A stretch of DNA of 64,000 nt from Okapia johnstoni (Eukaryota; Chordata; Mammalia; Artiodactyla; Giraffidae): NCBI GenBank assembly GCA_024291935.2, contig CM044322.1, positions 69,431,405 through 69,495,404 of the forward strand, read 5' to 3'. Positions 13,397 through 25,452 of this stretch are shown piece by piece. The position numbers and the translations under genes were made by a program. The notes beneath the pieces were generated by a model. That model saw only the letters and a program-made list of their open reading frames with translations, searched no databases and had not been told where the DNA came from. Within the stretch, counting starts at the first letter, position 1, and each line of letters begins with the position of its first letter.

Positions 13397-15073
13397 ATGT
13401 CCTAATACAAACTAGAATTCCAATGAAGCAGCTTTCCTGGGATTCCAGCACATTAAAACCCATTACAATGGGGATACTGCCTCTCTGTGTTACTGTTGGG
13501 AGGCAGTAAAGTACCCCAGGGCCCTTGAGAGGGCAAAAGCTGCAAACACATCTGTGGGAAAGTTGCATTTGATTCTACTGAAGGTCAGGGCGATTTGCCA
13601 AGTGACAGCAGCCCTCCACCCACATCACACATTTCTGTATCTATTGCCCTTTCCTTTTTAATTAGCACCTGAACTGAGTTCTGATGATGGAAGGAGCAGA
13701 ACCCACTCCCCCTTCCCACACTCCTCTTCTGCTCGATCCTGGCTTCGAGTCTGAGCTCTGCTTCCCTGAAGCCAGCTGCAGTGGGAAGCACACTGCACAG
13801 CCTTGGCTGGGGACTGCAGAGAGGCAAGGTCAGGCTTTCCTGATGAGGGTGTGATAGTTGCTGCTGCACAATGCTGCAGCTGGATGGGAGATGCGGGGCT
13901 GCTGTCATGTGGGAAGAGGCTTGGCTGAAAGATGCAACCCCAAGCCATTTCCAGAGATGCTTTCTAGAGTTTGTGCCATTGTCTGTGCTTTGTGCTTCAG
14001 ATATTTAAACTATCTATATAAACACGTACGCACATGGGTGTGGGTATCGTCTGCCGAACATGGCAACAGCAAATATGGGGTGGGGAATAGGAAAAGAAGA
14101 AATCTATTTTTCTAGATAAATCTAATAGGAAAAGAAAAAAAGGAACACCACTGAAGAAATATACACACCTAACTGCTGGAAGAGAAAAATAACAACCCCC
14201 CAAGAAGACAGCAAATGTGCTCAGAAAATCTATACAGTGGATGTCCTGTGTTTTATAGTCAGGCTTTGGGAAGATTCTGGCTCAGGAGGAGGCTGGAAGG
14301 ACCTGAGAGCTCTGGGGAGGGTGAGACAGGGCAGGTAGTTGGGTAATTCTCAAGCTTGATGACTGGAGCAGTAGCCAGTAGGAGGAAGAGGAGGAAGCAG
14401 GGCCCAGCCAAACATCAGAGCAGAGGGCAAAGGTCTGAGGGGCCAGAGATGGAAGGCGGGAGAGAGCACGGATCCAGGGGCACTTCAAGCTCTTCTCAAG
14501 CCTCATGGCCTCTGTCCATCCAAAGCCCAACCAGGTCTCTTCCCTGTCCCCACAGGTCACCCTGGAGGAATGGGGTACCACAGGCAGGCATGTGCCATGG
14601 GTCTGTACCATAGGCAGACAAACACCAAGTCATCTTCCATTACCCTAACAAGCACCGGCCAAATGGTCACCTCAGGAACCCACCCTCAAGAGGCTACAAC
14701 AAAAGCAAGACAGGGCACTGCAGACAAGGGATTGATCTTGTAGCATCAGGCATCAACCCCAGCCTTTGTGCGTGTGTGTGTCTGTGTGTGTACTGGCTGT
14801 GTCTGGAGAGGGGCGAGGCGCGCACCTGTCAGAGGAAGAGGTGTTTGTTAAATACCGCATAAGCATACCTAGGCACTAGAGCACACAGGGCGGGGCTCTA
14901 AGGAGCAGAGTGTCCAGGGGCTACCTGCCTTGGTGAAAATCCAGGTCTCCCCTGGAGCCGGACAGGGCAGCGCCCCTCTCGGCTCGCCCCTGCCGGCTCG
15001 CTCGCAGCTGCTCGAGGGCGGACTGCGGTCCTCCCGCGCCGCACCCCCGGCCCCCGGGCCCCGGCCCCCGCGC

Positions 15074-15165
15074 TTACTAGCGCAGCGCAGCGCCCCCCTC
15101 CGGCCCCCGGCCCCCACACTTACTAGTGCAGCGCAGCGCCCGCCGCCACACCTCTCGCGCGCACA
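15074..15165 (-). repeat. 46-bp tandem duplication including the RASSF5 exon 1 splice donor
   Basis: The motif CTTACTAG followed by a GCAGCGCAGCGCC-type stretch occurs at 15073-15080 and again at 15119-15126, offset by 46 bp, with the preceding GGCCCCCGG-type sequence also repeated. On the minus strand this gives two donors, CTA|GTAAGTG (exon end 15124) and GCTA|GTAAGCG (exon end 15078). Confidence 0.75.
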
Positions 15166-15596
15166 GGTCGCACCAGCCCCGGCCGCCCAGCAGCGCCAGT
15201 TCCGCGAAGCAGTGGCCCTCGCCTCGCTCCGCCGGGACGCGGGGATCCTGCGGCTGCTCGAAGATGCTGCGCACGTCGCGGGGCCGGGGGCGCGCCAGGC
15301 CGCCGCCGCAGTCTCTGCTGCAGACCAGGCCGGAGAGGGCGAGCGGGTCGGGAGGCCCGGGGGGCTGGGGCTCCGGGTCCCCCCGGGCAGCCCTCCGGGC
15401 ACCGCGTCTCTCGTGCGCCCGGGGCGCAGTGGAGAGGGGCGCGGGGGCGCAGCGGCGCGAGGACTGGCTCGGGGGGCGGCGGCGGCGGCGGCGGCGGCGG
15501 CTCGCGGCCGCTCAGGCTCTGCAGATAGCGCGGAGGTTCTGGCTCCAAGAGCAGCCGGTACGGGCGCTGCCCGATGGCCGGGGACGCCATGGCCAT
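15124..15596 (-). CDS. RASSF5: RASSF5 (NORE1A) coding exon 1, with an apparent +1 frameshift
   Basis: Start codon at 15596-15594. The N-terminus MAMASPAIGQRPY matches human RASSF5 isoform A, a Ras/Rap1 effector that scaffolds MST1/2 and, as RAPL, controls lymphocyte adhesion. Then follow a proline run (residues about 33-42, longer than human), a basic stretch (LQQRLRRRPGAP) and the first half of a C1 zinc finger (HCFAEL..WCDLC..LRCT) cut by the donor. The exon ends ..TGC ACT A|GTAAGTG, so the next exon should complete Thr-Asn-Cys as in human. The frame shifts once: RRRPGAP reads in one frame and the following RPRDVRSIFEQPQDP in the next, consistent with one surplus base in the GGGGG run at 15286-15290. 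This may be an assembly error or a real indel. Later exons (Ras-association, SARAH) lie left of the window. Identity rests on recognising the human protein. Confidence 0.9.
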
Positions 15597-17534
15597 GCCG
15601 GGCTGGCCGCAGCGGCTCTCCGCGTTGGCGCTCCTCCCGAGTCCGCCTCGAGAGCGGGGCGGCCCCAGACCGGCGCGCCTTTAAAGGCACCGCAGCCTGC
15701 GGGGCGGGGCGGGGGCGGGGAGACCTCGGAGAGGCAGGAAGGACGACTCGAGGGAACCACCGACCGCCCGAGGGGCAGGGGCATTAGTAGGGGACGCCTG
15801 GGCGAGTGTGGATTTCGGGGAGTCTTCAGGTAGCCGGGGTAGCTGCAGGATTGCACGTGGAAAGCTTCTTTACAGGACAACTCAGAAAAGGCATTCTGGG
15901 GGAGTCTCCTGCCTTCAGCCCTACCTCCTCTCCTCTCCCATCCTTCACCCCCAACCCCAGATTTCCACCCGCCAACCCCAGGTTCCCACGCCCCCAACCC
16001 ACACCCCAACCCGCCCCGAGGAGGGAGCCGGCAGGAGGGAAGGGCTTAGAAACGAAGGATGGGGTCCAGGGAGACGTCCACTGGCTCGGGGTCCGCCCGC
16101 TGACCTCCCGGTTTTCACGCCGACCGGAGGGACGCGTGCCCCGGCCCTTCCCCTCTCTCGCTCGCCGCAGTCCGCCGCCCCCGCGCGCGCCGAGCCGGGC
16201 GCAGGTAGGGGATGCCCGGCTCCGGCTGGCGGGCCAGCCGCGGCTCCGAGTCCCGTGACGGCGGGGGGACGCTTCCGATGCTGATGGCAGCGGGCTGTCC
16301 GCGCTCCACATTCACTCTGGTTGGATTTCCCCTTTCGCAGCAGCCCTGGCCGGTAGGATAGTCCTTTCCCGGAAGACTGGAGTTCTGGAGATCCTAGGTC
16401 TGTGCGAACACTCCGGCGCCCCGTGGGTTGGGACAGCTTTCCTTCTTAAGTCAAATCTGCCTCTCCCCATAGCTGTTCTAGTAATTACTGTGGAAATACC
16501 ACCACCACCCCCGCCCGCAAAAGCCCTGCTTTGTAAATGGTGCGGACATCCCGCCTGTGGGACTCAGAGAGAGATTCCTTTCTATCGGTTTGAAGACAGG
16601 CTTCACAACCTCTTCCCTCCTCTCGACTTTAATGCGCTTCTGTCGTCGCCTTGAAAGCCTTAATCGTTTTTGAACAAAAGGCTAGCATTGTCTTTTAGCC
16701 CTGGGTCGCACCAAATAGGTGACCGGTCCTGACCATCTCTCCTGGGTGGAAAACCGGGACTGCTGGGGCTCTGAACCTGTGTGTCCCGTCACAGACCTGC
16801 TGTGTGACCCCGGGCCCTCTCTAGCCTCTGTAGTTCCCTTAGCCATAAACTGGACTGGGAGTGAGCAGACACTTGATGCTTTTCTCATCCTCTCTGGTTC
16901 CATCACTCTGACTCAGCGGTCACTGTCTGTCCTCTCGAAAGGTGCGGTTCAGTTTGGTTGATTTAGTAGAGGTCACCAGCCAATCAACTTGAGCAACACA
17001 TGGTCTGAATTCTTCTAGACCTGAGTTGTTCCCTCCCCTTCCGAGGCCAGAGATGGGTCTCCCCCTAGTGTCTTCTAGGGGAATCTTCACTTTTGCTGTT
17101 GGATTTCCCCCCGGAGGTTCATTTTTAGGTGATTCCTAAAATTTCAACAGTCCAGAGGCCAGGGAATGCCCAGCTTGCTTTGGCCCACGGCTTCTCCCTC
17201 ATGGTGGTGGCAGTCATGGATTCTTTGATCCCTGGGTCTCACCAAAGGTTCTCACCTCATGAGGCCAATTCTGAGTGCATGGCAAGAACGTGGCCAAGAG
17301 CACAGAGCTATGAAGCAGAAGGTGTGAGATGCGGGCCTGTGAGCCACAGCCACCCCCCCCCCACCCCTGCTCCCCTCCTGCACCTCTCCTCTCCCCTGTC
17401 GGAACCTTGCTTTCTCTACATCGGTGGTTTTCAAGTGCTACCATACATCACAATCACCTGGAGGGCTTGTTGAATTACAGATTACTGAGCTTCACCCCTG
17501 AGTTTCTGAATCAGTTTGTCTGGGCCTGGGGTTT

Positions 17535-17645
17535 GGTATTTTTTTCTGTTCCATTATGGTTTATTACAGGATATTGACTATAGTTCCCTGTGCTATGCAG
17601 CAAAACCTCATTGTTTGTCCATCGTATATGTAACAGTTTGAGATT
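17535..17645 (-). repeat. L1 fragment, reversed
   Basis: The plus text CATTATGGTTTATTACAGG followed by ATAGTTCCCTGTGCTATGCA is the reverse complement of the L1 segment also seen at 2500-2530. It is short and degenerate. Confidence 0.7.
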
Positions 17646-18637
17646 TTGCTTTTTAAACATGTTCCCAGGCAGTGTTGATGCTGCTGGTCTATTACTTTAG
17701 ATCGAAGGTGGCAAGAAGAAAATAGGATTCTCTGCTGTTTGCCCCGCAGAACAGGTGAAGATCAGTGGGATACGCCTGAGAAAAACACAGTGGGGGCGAA
17801 TTCTGCAATGCTTTCTGGCAGATGTTGACCCAGAAAAGACCAGTTTGCCTTCGTGGTCTTTTCCCCCATCTCTCCCACTTCTTATGCAAGCAGTTCTCGA
17901 GAGGCCAGTGTAGAAACCTGTATTGCATATACGTTTGTTTGAATTCGCCCTCTATTATCCATCTCTGGCCACAGGTGTGAGACTTGTTTGAAGATCACTT
18001 CCTCCAACCCTGGGAGAGCAGAGGGCTGAGTGAAGTCCAGGGTGTGGATCAAGCTCGAGCTCTGGTGATAGTCTGATGTAGCAAGGAGAAGGGACCTGGC
18101 AGAGAGTGCGTCACTGAGGAGCCAGTTTTGAAATGCCATTTGTGAAACTGCCAACAATGGCCATTTCTGTCCTGCATCCTCCTCCCCTCAGCAGGAGTTT
18201 GGGCAGCCCAGCTCAGATTCCTGGGACGGAGCGGCTCATGGGATGAGTGTCTCCTCTGGCCATGGGAAACTGAGGACTATCTGGAATAATCAGGCGTAAA
18301 CCCCTTTGCCCAGGTTCCTGAGCTGGGCAGAAAAGTGCTCTGGTTTGGTTGTCCTGCCCCAGCTCTGATCTGGAGGAGTGGTGGGGTCAGCAGAGCCCTG
18401 CATTTGGCTTCAGGGACGGAAGGGAGATGAAAGTGAAGATAACATAACTCCGTGTAACCAACTTGAAAAGTGTATCAAATTTATCTCCCAGTTCATCTCC
18501 CTGAGCTAGAGACTGAGGTCAGGCGAGGCTGCTGCCTCTCCTGGACCCCAGCAGGAGGCTCTCTGCCGGGAACTTGCCTCTTCTGATGTCATCTTTCCCA
18601 GCTCAGTCTCCTTCTTCCCCAGAAGAGCATCCTCTCC

Positions 18638-18727
18638 CATCACACACACACACACACACACACTAGCATCCTCCCCCATCACACACACACACACGCATGC
18701 GCGTGCGCGCGCGCGCGTGCACACATG
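18638..18727. repeat. (CA)n/(CG)n alternating purine-pyrimidine tract
   Basis: Two CA runs are separated by TAGCATCCTCCCCCAT. The second passes into GCATGCGCGTGCGCGCGCGCG and back to TGCACACATGC. This is a strong candidate for Z-DNA formation and length polymorphism. Confidence 0.9.
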
Positions 18728-20489
18728 CAACCCATTTTCCTTCATCAGGGAAGTACTAAATAAACTCCAGTCTCATGATAGGGTCAGGACTTGGGGGTAA
18801 TGTCTGGTGCTTGAACTTCGGAACTGCTCGGGTTGGTCTGTGGTCATGCCGGCCACAAGGGCGAGACCACAGCATCTGCTGAGACACCTCCACTGGCGTT
18901 TTCTCCCCTTGTTGGCAGATCCTCTTGGCTCGGAGCCACTGACTCTTTTTCTGCTTGTGACTCACTCCCAGAAGAGTGGGTGTGCTGTTTTTCCTTTTGA
19001 CCAAAGGGAAGGATGCTGACAGTGAGTTTGAGCGTGTGAGGTCACTTCAGAGGTGGTCTCTTGGTTCCCCCAGTGGGTGAGTTGTTTCAAGGGTACCTCC
19101 TAACACCCTCACCCCACCCCACCCCATGCCCCCACCCACCAGGGAGCTTCCTAGTAGGAAGGAAAAGAGGAGGAGAGAATGTGGCCTGACTTTCTGAAGG
19201 GGAAGTTTCTGGGTTTGTCAGGCTTGGAGGCATTTGAAGTCGCCTGAAACCCCCAAAGGGACTTAGGGATCTCCCAGGGATTCTTCCAGTACAACTGTCT
19301 GCTCCGGGTCACTGGACCTGTTAGGGAAGGTCAGGCTACAACCCACCACGTCCCAGTGCCTTTCAAGCAGAGACTGCTTTCTCACTCACATCACATGCCC
19401 TTTGCCTGTTGGTAGGGAGACTTTGTTCCTGAGAGTCACTCAGGGATCCAGGCTGGGAGCCGCCATGTAGGCTGTTGCTCAGCATGAAACCAGAGGGGCG
19501 CAGAGATCCCTGAGGCTCTGACATCAGCATGCAAAAAGCTCCAGCTACTCCTGTTCGCTGCTCCTCAATGCTAGAATTAGTGCTATAGCCCACCCTCCAC
19601 AAGGAGGGCAGGAAGTGCATTCCTTCCTTGTGCTCAGGATGGCAAAAGAGCTGGAAGTACTTGGTCAACAGCACAAGTGACCCCTCCCTGCTGTCTTTAA
19701 GAGCACAGAGCAATTACTCATTTAACAAGTGATCACCTAATATCTATTATATCTCAGGTGCTATTTTAGGCATTAAAGGTGCAACAGTGAAATGGCCATG
19801 TTCCTGAAGCTAAATATAAGTTTAGGGAAAGAGTCAGCTAATAGATATGTCAACCTGGGTGTAACAGAGCCTCAGGTCATGTGCACTTGATGACAAACAA
19901 AGCCCAGTGAGGGACAGAGAGCGGCAGGGGCTGTTGGATTGGAATGGAGGCAAGAAGCACCTCTCTGAGGGGCAGATGTTTAAACACAGCCCTGAGTGGA
20001 GGCAGCCCTTTGTCTGTCTGAGCCAGGGAGGTCCAGGCTGAAGGAGCAGTAGGCATAATGGCCCTCCAACCTTGCCAAACTTTATGAGCATGAGTTTCTT
20101 CCAAATGTGGACTCCAGACCCTCCCTGCAGAGATCATTTCCCTAAGTCTGGACATTGGCTTGTATTTTATGTGAGTTTGATGAACATAACTCAAGAGACC
20201 ACACTCTGAAAATGGGACCAAGGCAGTGGGCAGTTGGGACTGTGTGAGCTCCTCCGTAGACACCTGAGGAAAAGTGCTCTTACCTTGAGAAACTGCTGGA
20301 GGATGGCTCTTCCTCACAGCTTCCTTCCCCTCCCGCAGCTTCTGCATGCAGAGCTCAGCCTCTCAGAAAGTGGGGAGCACCTTTCACTGCTAGACTGTAA
20401 GCAGGGACCGTGACAACACATTGTTGGGGAATTAAAGTGTTTGTGACGGTCCTTTGTAGTGCAGTGTGTTATACATATTTACTCTAGAA

Positions 20490-20690
20490 ACATGCATTGA
20501 ATACCTGCTATATGGCAAGCACCCTTGGCTCGAATGACCTCATCTTCATAGCAACTCTGTGAAGTGGCTGGCATGCCTATTTTACAGATGAAAGAACTGA
20601 GGTTCAGAGAAGGCATGTGACTGGCCCCCAAAGGTGTCACAGGTTGGATTGAGATCTGTGATTTTGCCTTTGCACTGTCCAGCTGGTGTG
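20490..20690. repeat. MIR-type SINE fragment
   Basis: It has GAATACCTGCTATATGGCAA, TTTTACAGATGAAAGAACTG, AGGTTCAGAGAAGGCATGTG and a late GGTTGGATTGAGATCTG, the usual order of an old MIR copy. Confidence 0.65.
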
Positions 20691-23600
20691 GTACAAATGG
20701 CAGCGTTTAAAACCTCTGATCTCACTTTGTAGGTAGTGTTTGAAGAAAATCTTTCCCTGTTTTTCTCTCTCTGTTGCAATCTTGTTCAACTTTCAAAGTC
20801 TAGTCCAGATAGCAGGCCCTCCATAGGGTCTTCCCAGAGACACCCAGCCCTAACTCATTGTTTCTCCTGCATCCACATCATCCTAACATGAGTCACAGTT
20901 AGGTTTGCACATTTTTGCCCTCCTCACTTGGGTCTTGTCAGTCCTTCTGGTCCCACTGTGCAGGACAAATAGGAGGTGCTCGTTATATGTTTAGCGAAAT
21001 GAACTCTGTAGGCTCCCAACCTGTACCTAATACAGAATTTATTTCTTAGTATCCCTTCAAGCCATGGCCCCTGCACCTAGGGAGGGGGAGATGAAGGAAC
21101 TGTCTGGTCTGGGGAGAATAGAAGGCTCGCCAGGATGTGTGGGAGCCGGGAGAAGTGGGGTGGTGTTGGGAGCTCCATTTAGGACTCGGGTACATCCTCC
21201 AAAGTTGCTGGTCACCGGGGTGGATTCTCTGCCTTCATGTGCTAGTAACTGGCCAGGGGTGGAAGGTCGGGGCAGCATCTCCATTCTCAGGAGCTTGGGC
21301 TTTGTGTGTAACACCAGTGCTCCTGAGGGGATCCCCTAGGTCCTTGATGCTGCCTGGTGGCCAGAGGGGCAAACTGGGCTGGCAGTGTGAGCAGGAGCAC
21401 GCGGGCTCCTGGGGCAGCGTCACTGTGAAGGATGCGAGGGGGTGGGGCTGGCTTTCCCACAGTGTAGAGGCGCCTCCTCCATCTGTGTCTCAGCTGTGGA
21501 ACTCTTCCATCCCCAGCCGCTCTGCCAGGCTCACGATCAGGCTGGTTTGTCTGTGTATGTTTCTTCTCTCTGTGTTGGAAAAACTCAGATATTCCAGGTA
21601 CGTTTGTCAGCAGCTTTTTACCTCAGCCGGCGGGGGGCGCCAAGCCACAGCCATGGACGTTCCAGGACTAAGCCATCACCGGGACTGGCAGCCGTGGGCC
21701 AGGGCAGGGGCAGGCCAGAAGGGCAGAGGGGCCTGGGCCGCTTCCCATTGGAAGCATGTGTGCGTATGTGCACACACATGCCTGTCCCTCCTCTGGGCCT
21801 TCGCTGGTTCCTCTCACTTCTGCCCCCTCTCCCCTCTCACTGTCTCTCCCTCTCCATCCCTCTACCTCTCCCTTCCTCCCCATCCTTCCCTCCTTTCTGC
21901 ACTCCCACTCTTCTCCCTCCTTCTCGCTCGGCCTCACGAAGGCTCCAGGCAAAGGACCGGACTGTGTCAAGTGCCTGCAGTGATTCTGAGCTTCCAAGAA
22001 TACACTGAAGCTACTTCAGGTCACGCTGGCTCATTCCTCACCACCTCCCATCGGGGTTGCTAGATTACGGAGTTCTTTTGGGGTGTGTGTGTGTGAGAGA
22101 GAGATGAAGCAAAAAGCAGCCAGGAATTCCACCCTTTGCAAAATCACTGAAGCAGTTTGGAAGTGAACCCCGGGCGGCCATCTGTGGAAATCCTCTGGGG
22201 CTGTCCCTGCTGCAGGAAGGCGGCCTCAGAGAGCACGTGCTGGCCCAGGAGGGAGGCCACACCGCTGTCCCTTAGACCGGCCTCCCCAGCCTCAGCCATC
22301 AGGCTGTGGGCTGGCGCCTGGTCCGGTGTACCACTGCTGCCCACGGGCCCATACCGGGAGTCCATACAGCCTCTACTGGAGGCTGCAAACTCTGCCTCGG
22401 TGTCCTTGAACTTTAGAGCTTGTGGGAGAATCAAGGGGGAAGCATCAATAAGGCAGGCTCCAGGGCCACACCCTTACAGATCGGAATCAGGAGGTGGGGA
22501 GGGTCCCAGAATCTGGGTTTTGAACCAGAATGCCTGTCTGTAAAGAGGAAACTGCATAGATTCTGAGAGTTGCAAAAACTATCACCCTGAGGCCCCAGGG
22601 CTCAGGAAGAGGCACCAGCCCCTCCAGGGCCCCGGCACGTCTCCCCTGCTTCCTTCTAGGTGGCCCCTTGAACTGAGTGGCCTGTTTTAACGGCATGTTC
22701 ACCATCGATCCAAATGCTGCATGGACTCTTCCCCAAGGTTTGTGACGGACCTGAGCCACCGATGAGCCAATCAGAGACAAGGGCTCCAGTTTTCCCACCC
22801 AGCCTGTGTGGTGGCCTCAGCCACGGGAGGCGGGGCCGGGAGGGTGTGCAGAGACCCCAGGGAGTGTTTCAGACCCCTTGTGGAAACACAGAATCTGTCC
22901 CTACCCACAGCTTTGAAAGATGCTGTCTCTATCTTACAAATGAGGACTGTAGGCATGGAGTTTCAGTCCACCCTCCACACAGGCACAGGTGTCTTTAAAA
23001 TACCAGTTGGACTTGACCTAAAACCTGTCTCTGCAGCTCCCTGAGGTGAAGCCAGCATTCCTTCAAGTGGCTGACAAGCAGCTTTTGGGTCTGGCTCCGC
23101 CTGGTCCTCAATGCCCACTTCCCACTTCACTGTGCTCTGCAGTGACACACATGCCTGCCGTTCCTTCCATGCCGAGGCGGGTCCCCCTGCCAGGGATGCC
23201 TCCCATGCCTTCTCTGCCAGGTAACCCTGCTCACCTGCCAAGACCCCACTCTGCAGTCGCCTGCTCCCCAAGTTCTTCCCTGACCCCTGCCCGTGCCCTG
23301 ACGCCCGCCCTCTGACGGTGGTGACGTGGGCTGCCCCCCCCCCCCCCGAGCTGTGCCTTCCCATCTCTGCCCGCTCCCGTGGTGCTGAAGGGCCTTTCCC
23401 CATCGGGGTGAGCTCCTCAAGGGCGGGCATGGCACCTCAGTCCCCACATAGCTCTGGCTCCCTTCCCAGGGCCTGGCACCCAGCAGGTGCCCAGTTCACG
23501 TCTGAGAACCTGAATGGGCACTGCATTTGAAGTATCATGTTAGCAATCACTAGAGAGAACAGAGATCATCAGACACCTGGTGGCAGCGGGGGGGGTTCTT

Positions 23601-24764
23601 ACCAGGTTCTGGAGGAACTGGACAAGGTCATGGGCCTGGGTCCAGTTCCGTGCTCCCCGCGGAGAGGGCATCAGAAGCCCTTCTGGGCTGGGGGGTTGGG
23701 GGGCTGGGGTACCCATGTCAGGGGCTCTGCAGCACAGAATCACAGTGATACTTCTGAGGGTCCCTTGCTGGCCTTTGCTCATGAGACCACAGAGCCTGGA
23801 TCATATCATTCCCCCAAATCTGCGCTTGGCTTTCGAGGATCCTATGGCTCCACCGAGCATACAGGGTCTTAGAAGCAGCCACGGCTGCCAGGGAAAATCC
23901 GCCGTGGGACGTCCCTGCAGGGCCACTGAGGAGCCAGGAGTGTCGGCCTGCACTTCTCGCGGGCGGGGCGGACCGGAGGGGGCCCCGGTGTCTAGGGCCG
24001 TTGGAGCCACGGCTGACTTCTGGAAACCCAGAACCTGAGCCCGCCCAGCCCGAGTGGCCCAGGGCCTGAGGCCCGGATAGCACCAGGAAGCCTGAGGCAA
24101 GCACACCCAGAGGCCCTCCCAGGGTCCTTACAGGGTGCTGGTCTCCCCATAGAGGAGAGGCCCAGACAACGCAGGACTCCAGGACCCAGCCTTCCTCAGC
24201 ACTGCCCTGCATGCTTCAAAGCACCAAGCAAGGCTCCTGGCTCTTTCCTGCCCCTGCTGGAGCCACTTTACCGCACACCCCTTCCCCCACCCCTAGGCTA
24301 GCGGGGCAGGCAGCTCTGGTGAAGGGAAAGGGGGCCACCCTGCAAGGGAAAGACTAGATGTGCACAAATCGGAATGCCCCACCCTGGCACCACTCCAGCT
24401 TCTAGGCAAAAAGAGGCAATTTGCAAAACGACCCATAGGACTGCATTCAACTAATATTTAGGGCCAGCTGAACAGTGGTAGGGGGTGGGTAGAAAGGAAT
24501 AGGCACTTGGATGGAGGTTTTGAGGTTAAAAAAGAAAAACAGAGACCCTCCCTGCCAGTTGACAAATGACAGGGAGCCGGAAAAGAGAGAGACCCCAGCA
24601 GGAGGTCAGCCTCCCAGGGCGCCTCCCTGAAACCAGGCTCCTGATCAGGGAAAGGGAGGAAGCGAGCTGTCCTGCCTCCATCTCCTAGTCCTTCTCCTCA
24701 CAGATCCCTGAGCACACGCAGCCTAGAGCCCTCCCTGCCTCCCGAATCAGCCCAGTGACAGCCA

Positions 24765-25452
24765 CCCAGAAAAGGGTCCTGTTTATTTCATTTCTGAAAG
24801 CTGCAGGCCTTGACTTCCTTGGGGCTCCGGCCTAACGGGTCTGTGCTAACTGGCACAGCTACTGTTGATGCTGCTGGCTGCGAACTCCCAAATCTGGTGG
24901 TGCCCCAGAGGGAGGGGGAAGGCCCCCGAGACACGGGCCCTGGCCTTGAAAACCCCGTTCCTCAGCTTTAGGCTCAGTCTGACTGGAGGGAACGGGAAAT
25001 TGGGATGTCATGCCTGAGACCTCGACGGTGACCCTCAGCAGCCATGGGAGATGGGAGAGGTCTGTTTGTTCAACATGGAACACCTGAAGAGGAAGGAAGA
25101 CGAGGCTGGAGTGGTTTGACCTGGCACCCTGGGGAGCCCTCGGGAGGCCTCCTCTTCTGTTCCCTGAGGAGTGAAGCCCTGCAAACCAGGGCGGGCGGGA
25201 GGGACGGTGTTTGGGAGCCTCGGCTCCCACAGTCCAGCAGGATCGCTGCACAGGCGAGGAAGACAGAGGGGCTGGCCAGGGCCCCCAGAAAGGCAGCGGA
25301 AGGTAATGCAGGTGACTCCCAGCTGTCGGCCAGGAGGGAGGTAGGCTGGTGAGGTGGACCTGGCACCGTCCTGCTGGATCCCCCAGCGCAGGCAGCGGGG
25401 CAGTGTTTGAATGACTGTAATGCTTCAGGATGCCATGTGCACATCCCCAAGC
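24765..25452 (-). other. IKBKE: IKBKE 3' UTR
   Basis: It runs from the stop at 25455-25453 to the poly(A) signal at 24782, about 690 nt. The start of the UTR (GGCATCCTGAAGCATTA) and its last part resemble the human IKBKE 3' UTR. I see no AU-rich instability cluster. Confidence 0.75.
24782..24787 (-). terminator. IKBKE: IKBKE polyadenylation signal
   Basis: TTTATT on plus is AATAAA on the minus strand. Its context, CAAGGCCTGCAG..GAAATGAAATAAAC, resembles the end of the human IKBKE mRNA as I remember it. Cleavage is expected about 15-25 bases further left. Confidence 0.75.

Larger units (their letters stand above)
1..15123 (-). other. RASSF5: RASSF5 intron 1 (partial, runs off left edge)
   Basis: This stretch lies downstream (on the minus strand) of the RASSF5 exon 1 donor and contains no exon I can recognise. 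Neither the rest of the C1 zinc finger nor the alternative first exon of the short RAPL isoform is seen in any frame. It holds L1 3' ends, CHR and Bov-A SINEs, MIR-like DNA, an AT microsatellite and unannotated unique sequence. The open frames here are short, unsupported by splice sites and not recognised. Assignment to the intron is inferred from the exon 1 donor at 15123 and the known long first intron of this gene. Confidence 0.85.
14930..16300. promoter_or_regulatory. RASSF5: CpG island over RASSF5 exon 1 and promoter
   Basis: The interval is very GC-rich and dense in CpG, unlike the flanks. It spans exon 1, its donor and about 700 bp upstream of the start codon. GC boxes (GGGCGGGGCGGGGGCGGGG at 15701-15720) lie about 110 bp upstream of the ATG, and a TTTAAA sits near 15680. 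Human RASSF5 also has a CpG-island promoter, reported silenced by methylation in tumours. The exact transcription start is not visible. Confidence 0.8.
16301..24760. other. RASSF5-IKBKE intergenic region
   Basis: Between the RASSF5 promoter and the IKBKE poly(A) site I see no gene. The interval holds an L1 remnant (17535), a CA/CG dinucleotide tract (18638), MIR-like DNA (20490), short GT runs, a C homopolymer near 23336 and unique sequence. Open frames of up to 308 codons occur (21137-22063, plus) but have no recognisable protein, and the local G+C content explains them. Confidence 0.7.

Noticed and set aside
14930..15787. Long plus-strand open frames (up to 285 codons) opposite RASSF5 exon 1
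   Set aside because: They arise from the very GC-rich CpG island, where stops are rare on both strands. The residues are low-complexity Ala/Arg/Pro and match nothing I recognise. The minus strand carries the RASSF5 N-terminus.
21137..22063. 308-codon plus-strand frame between RASSF5 and IKBKE
   Set aside because: The product is low-complexity, rich in Ser/Pro/Leu with CT-rich DNA near 21840-21930. It has no domain I recognise and no splicing or promoter context.
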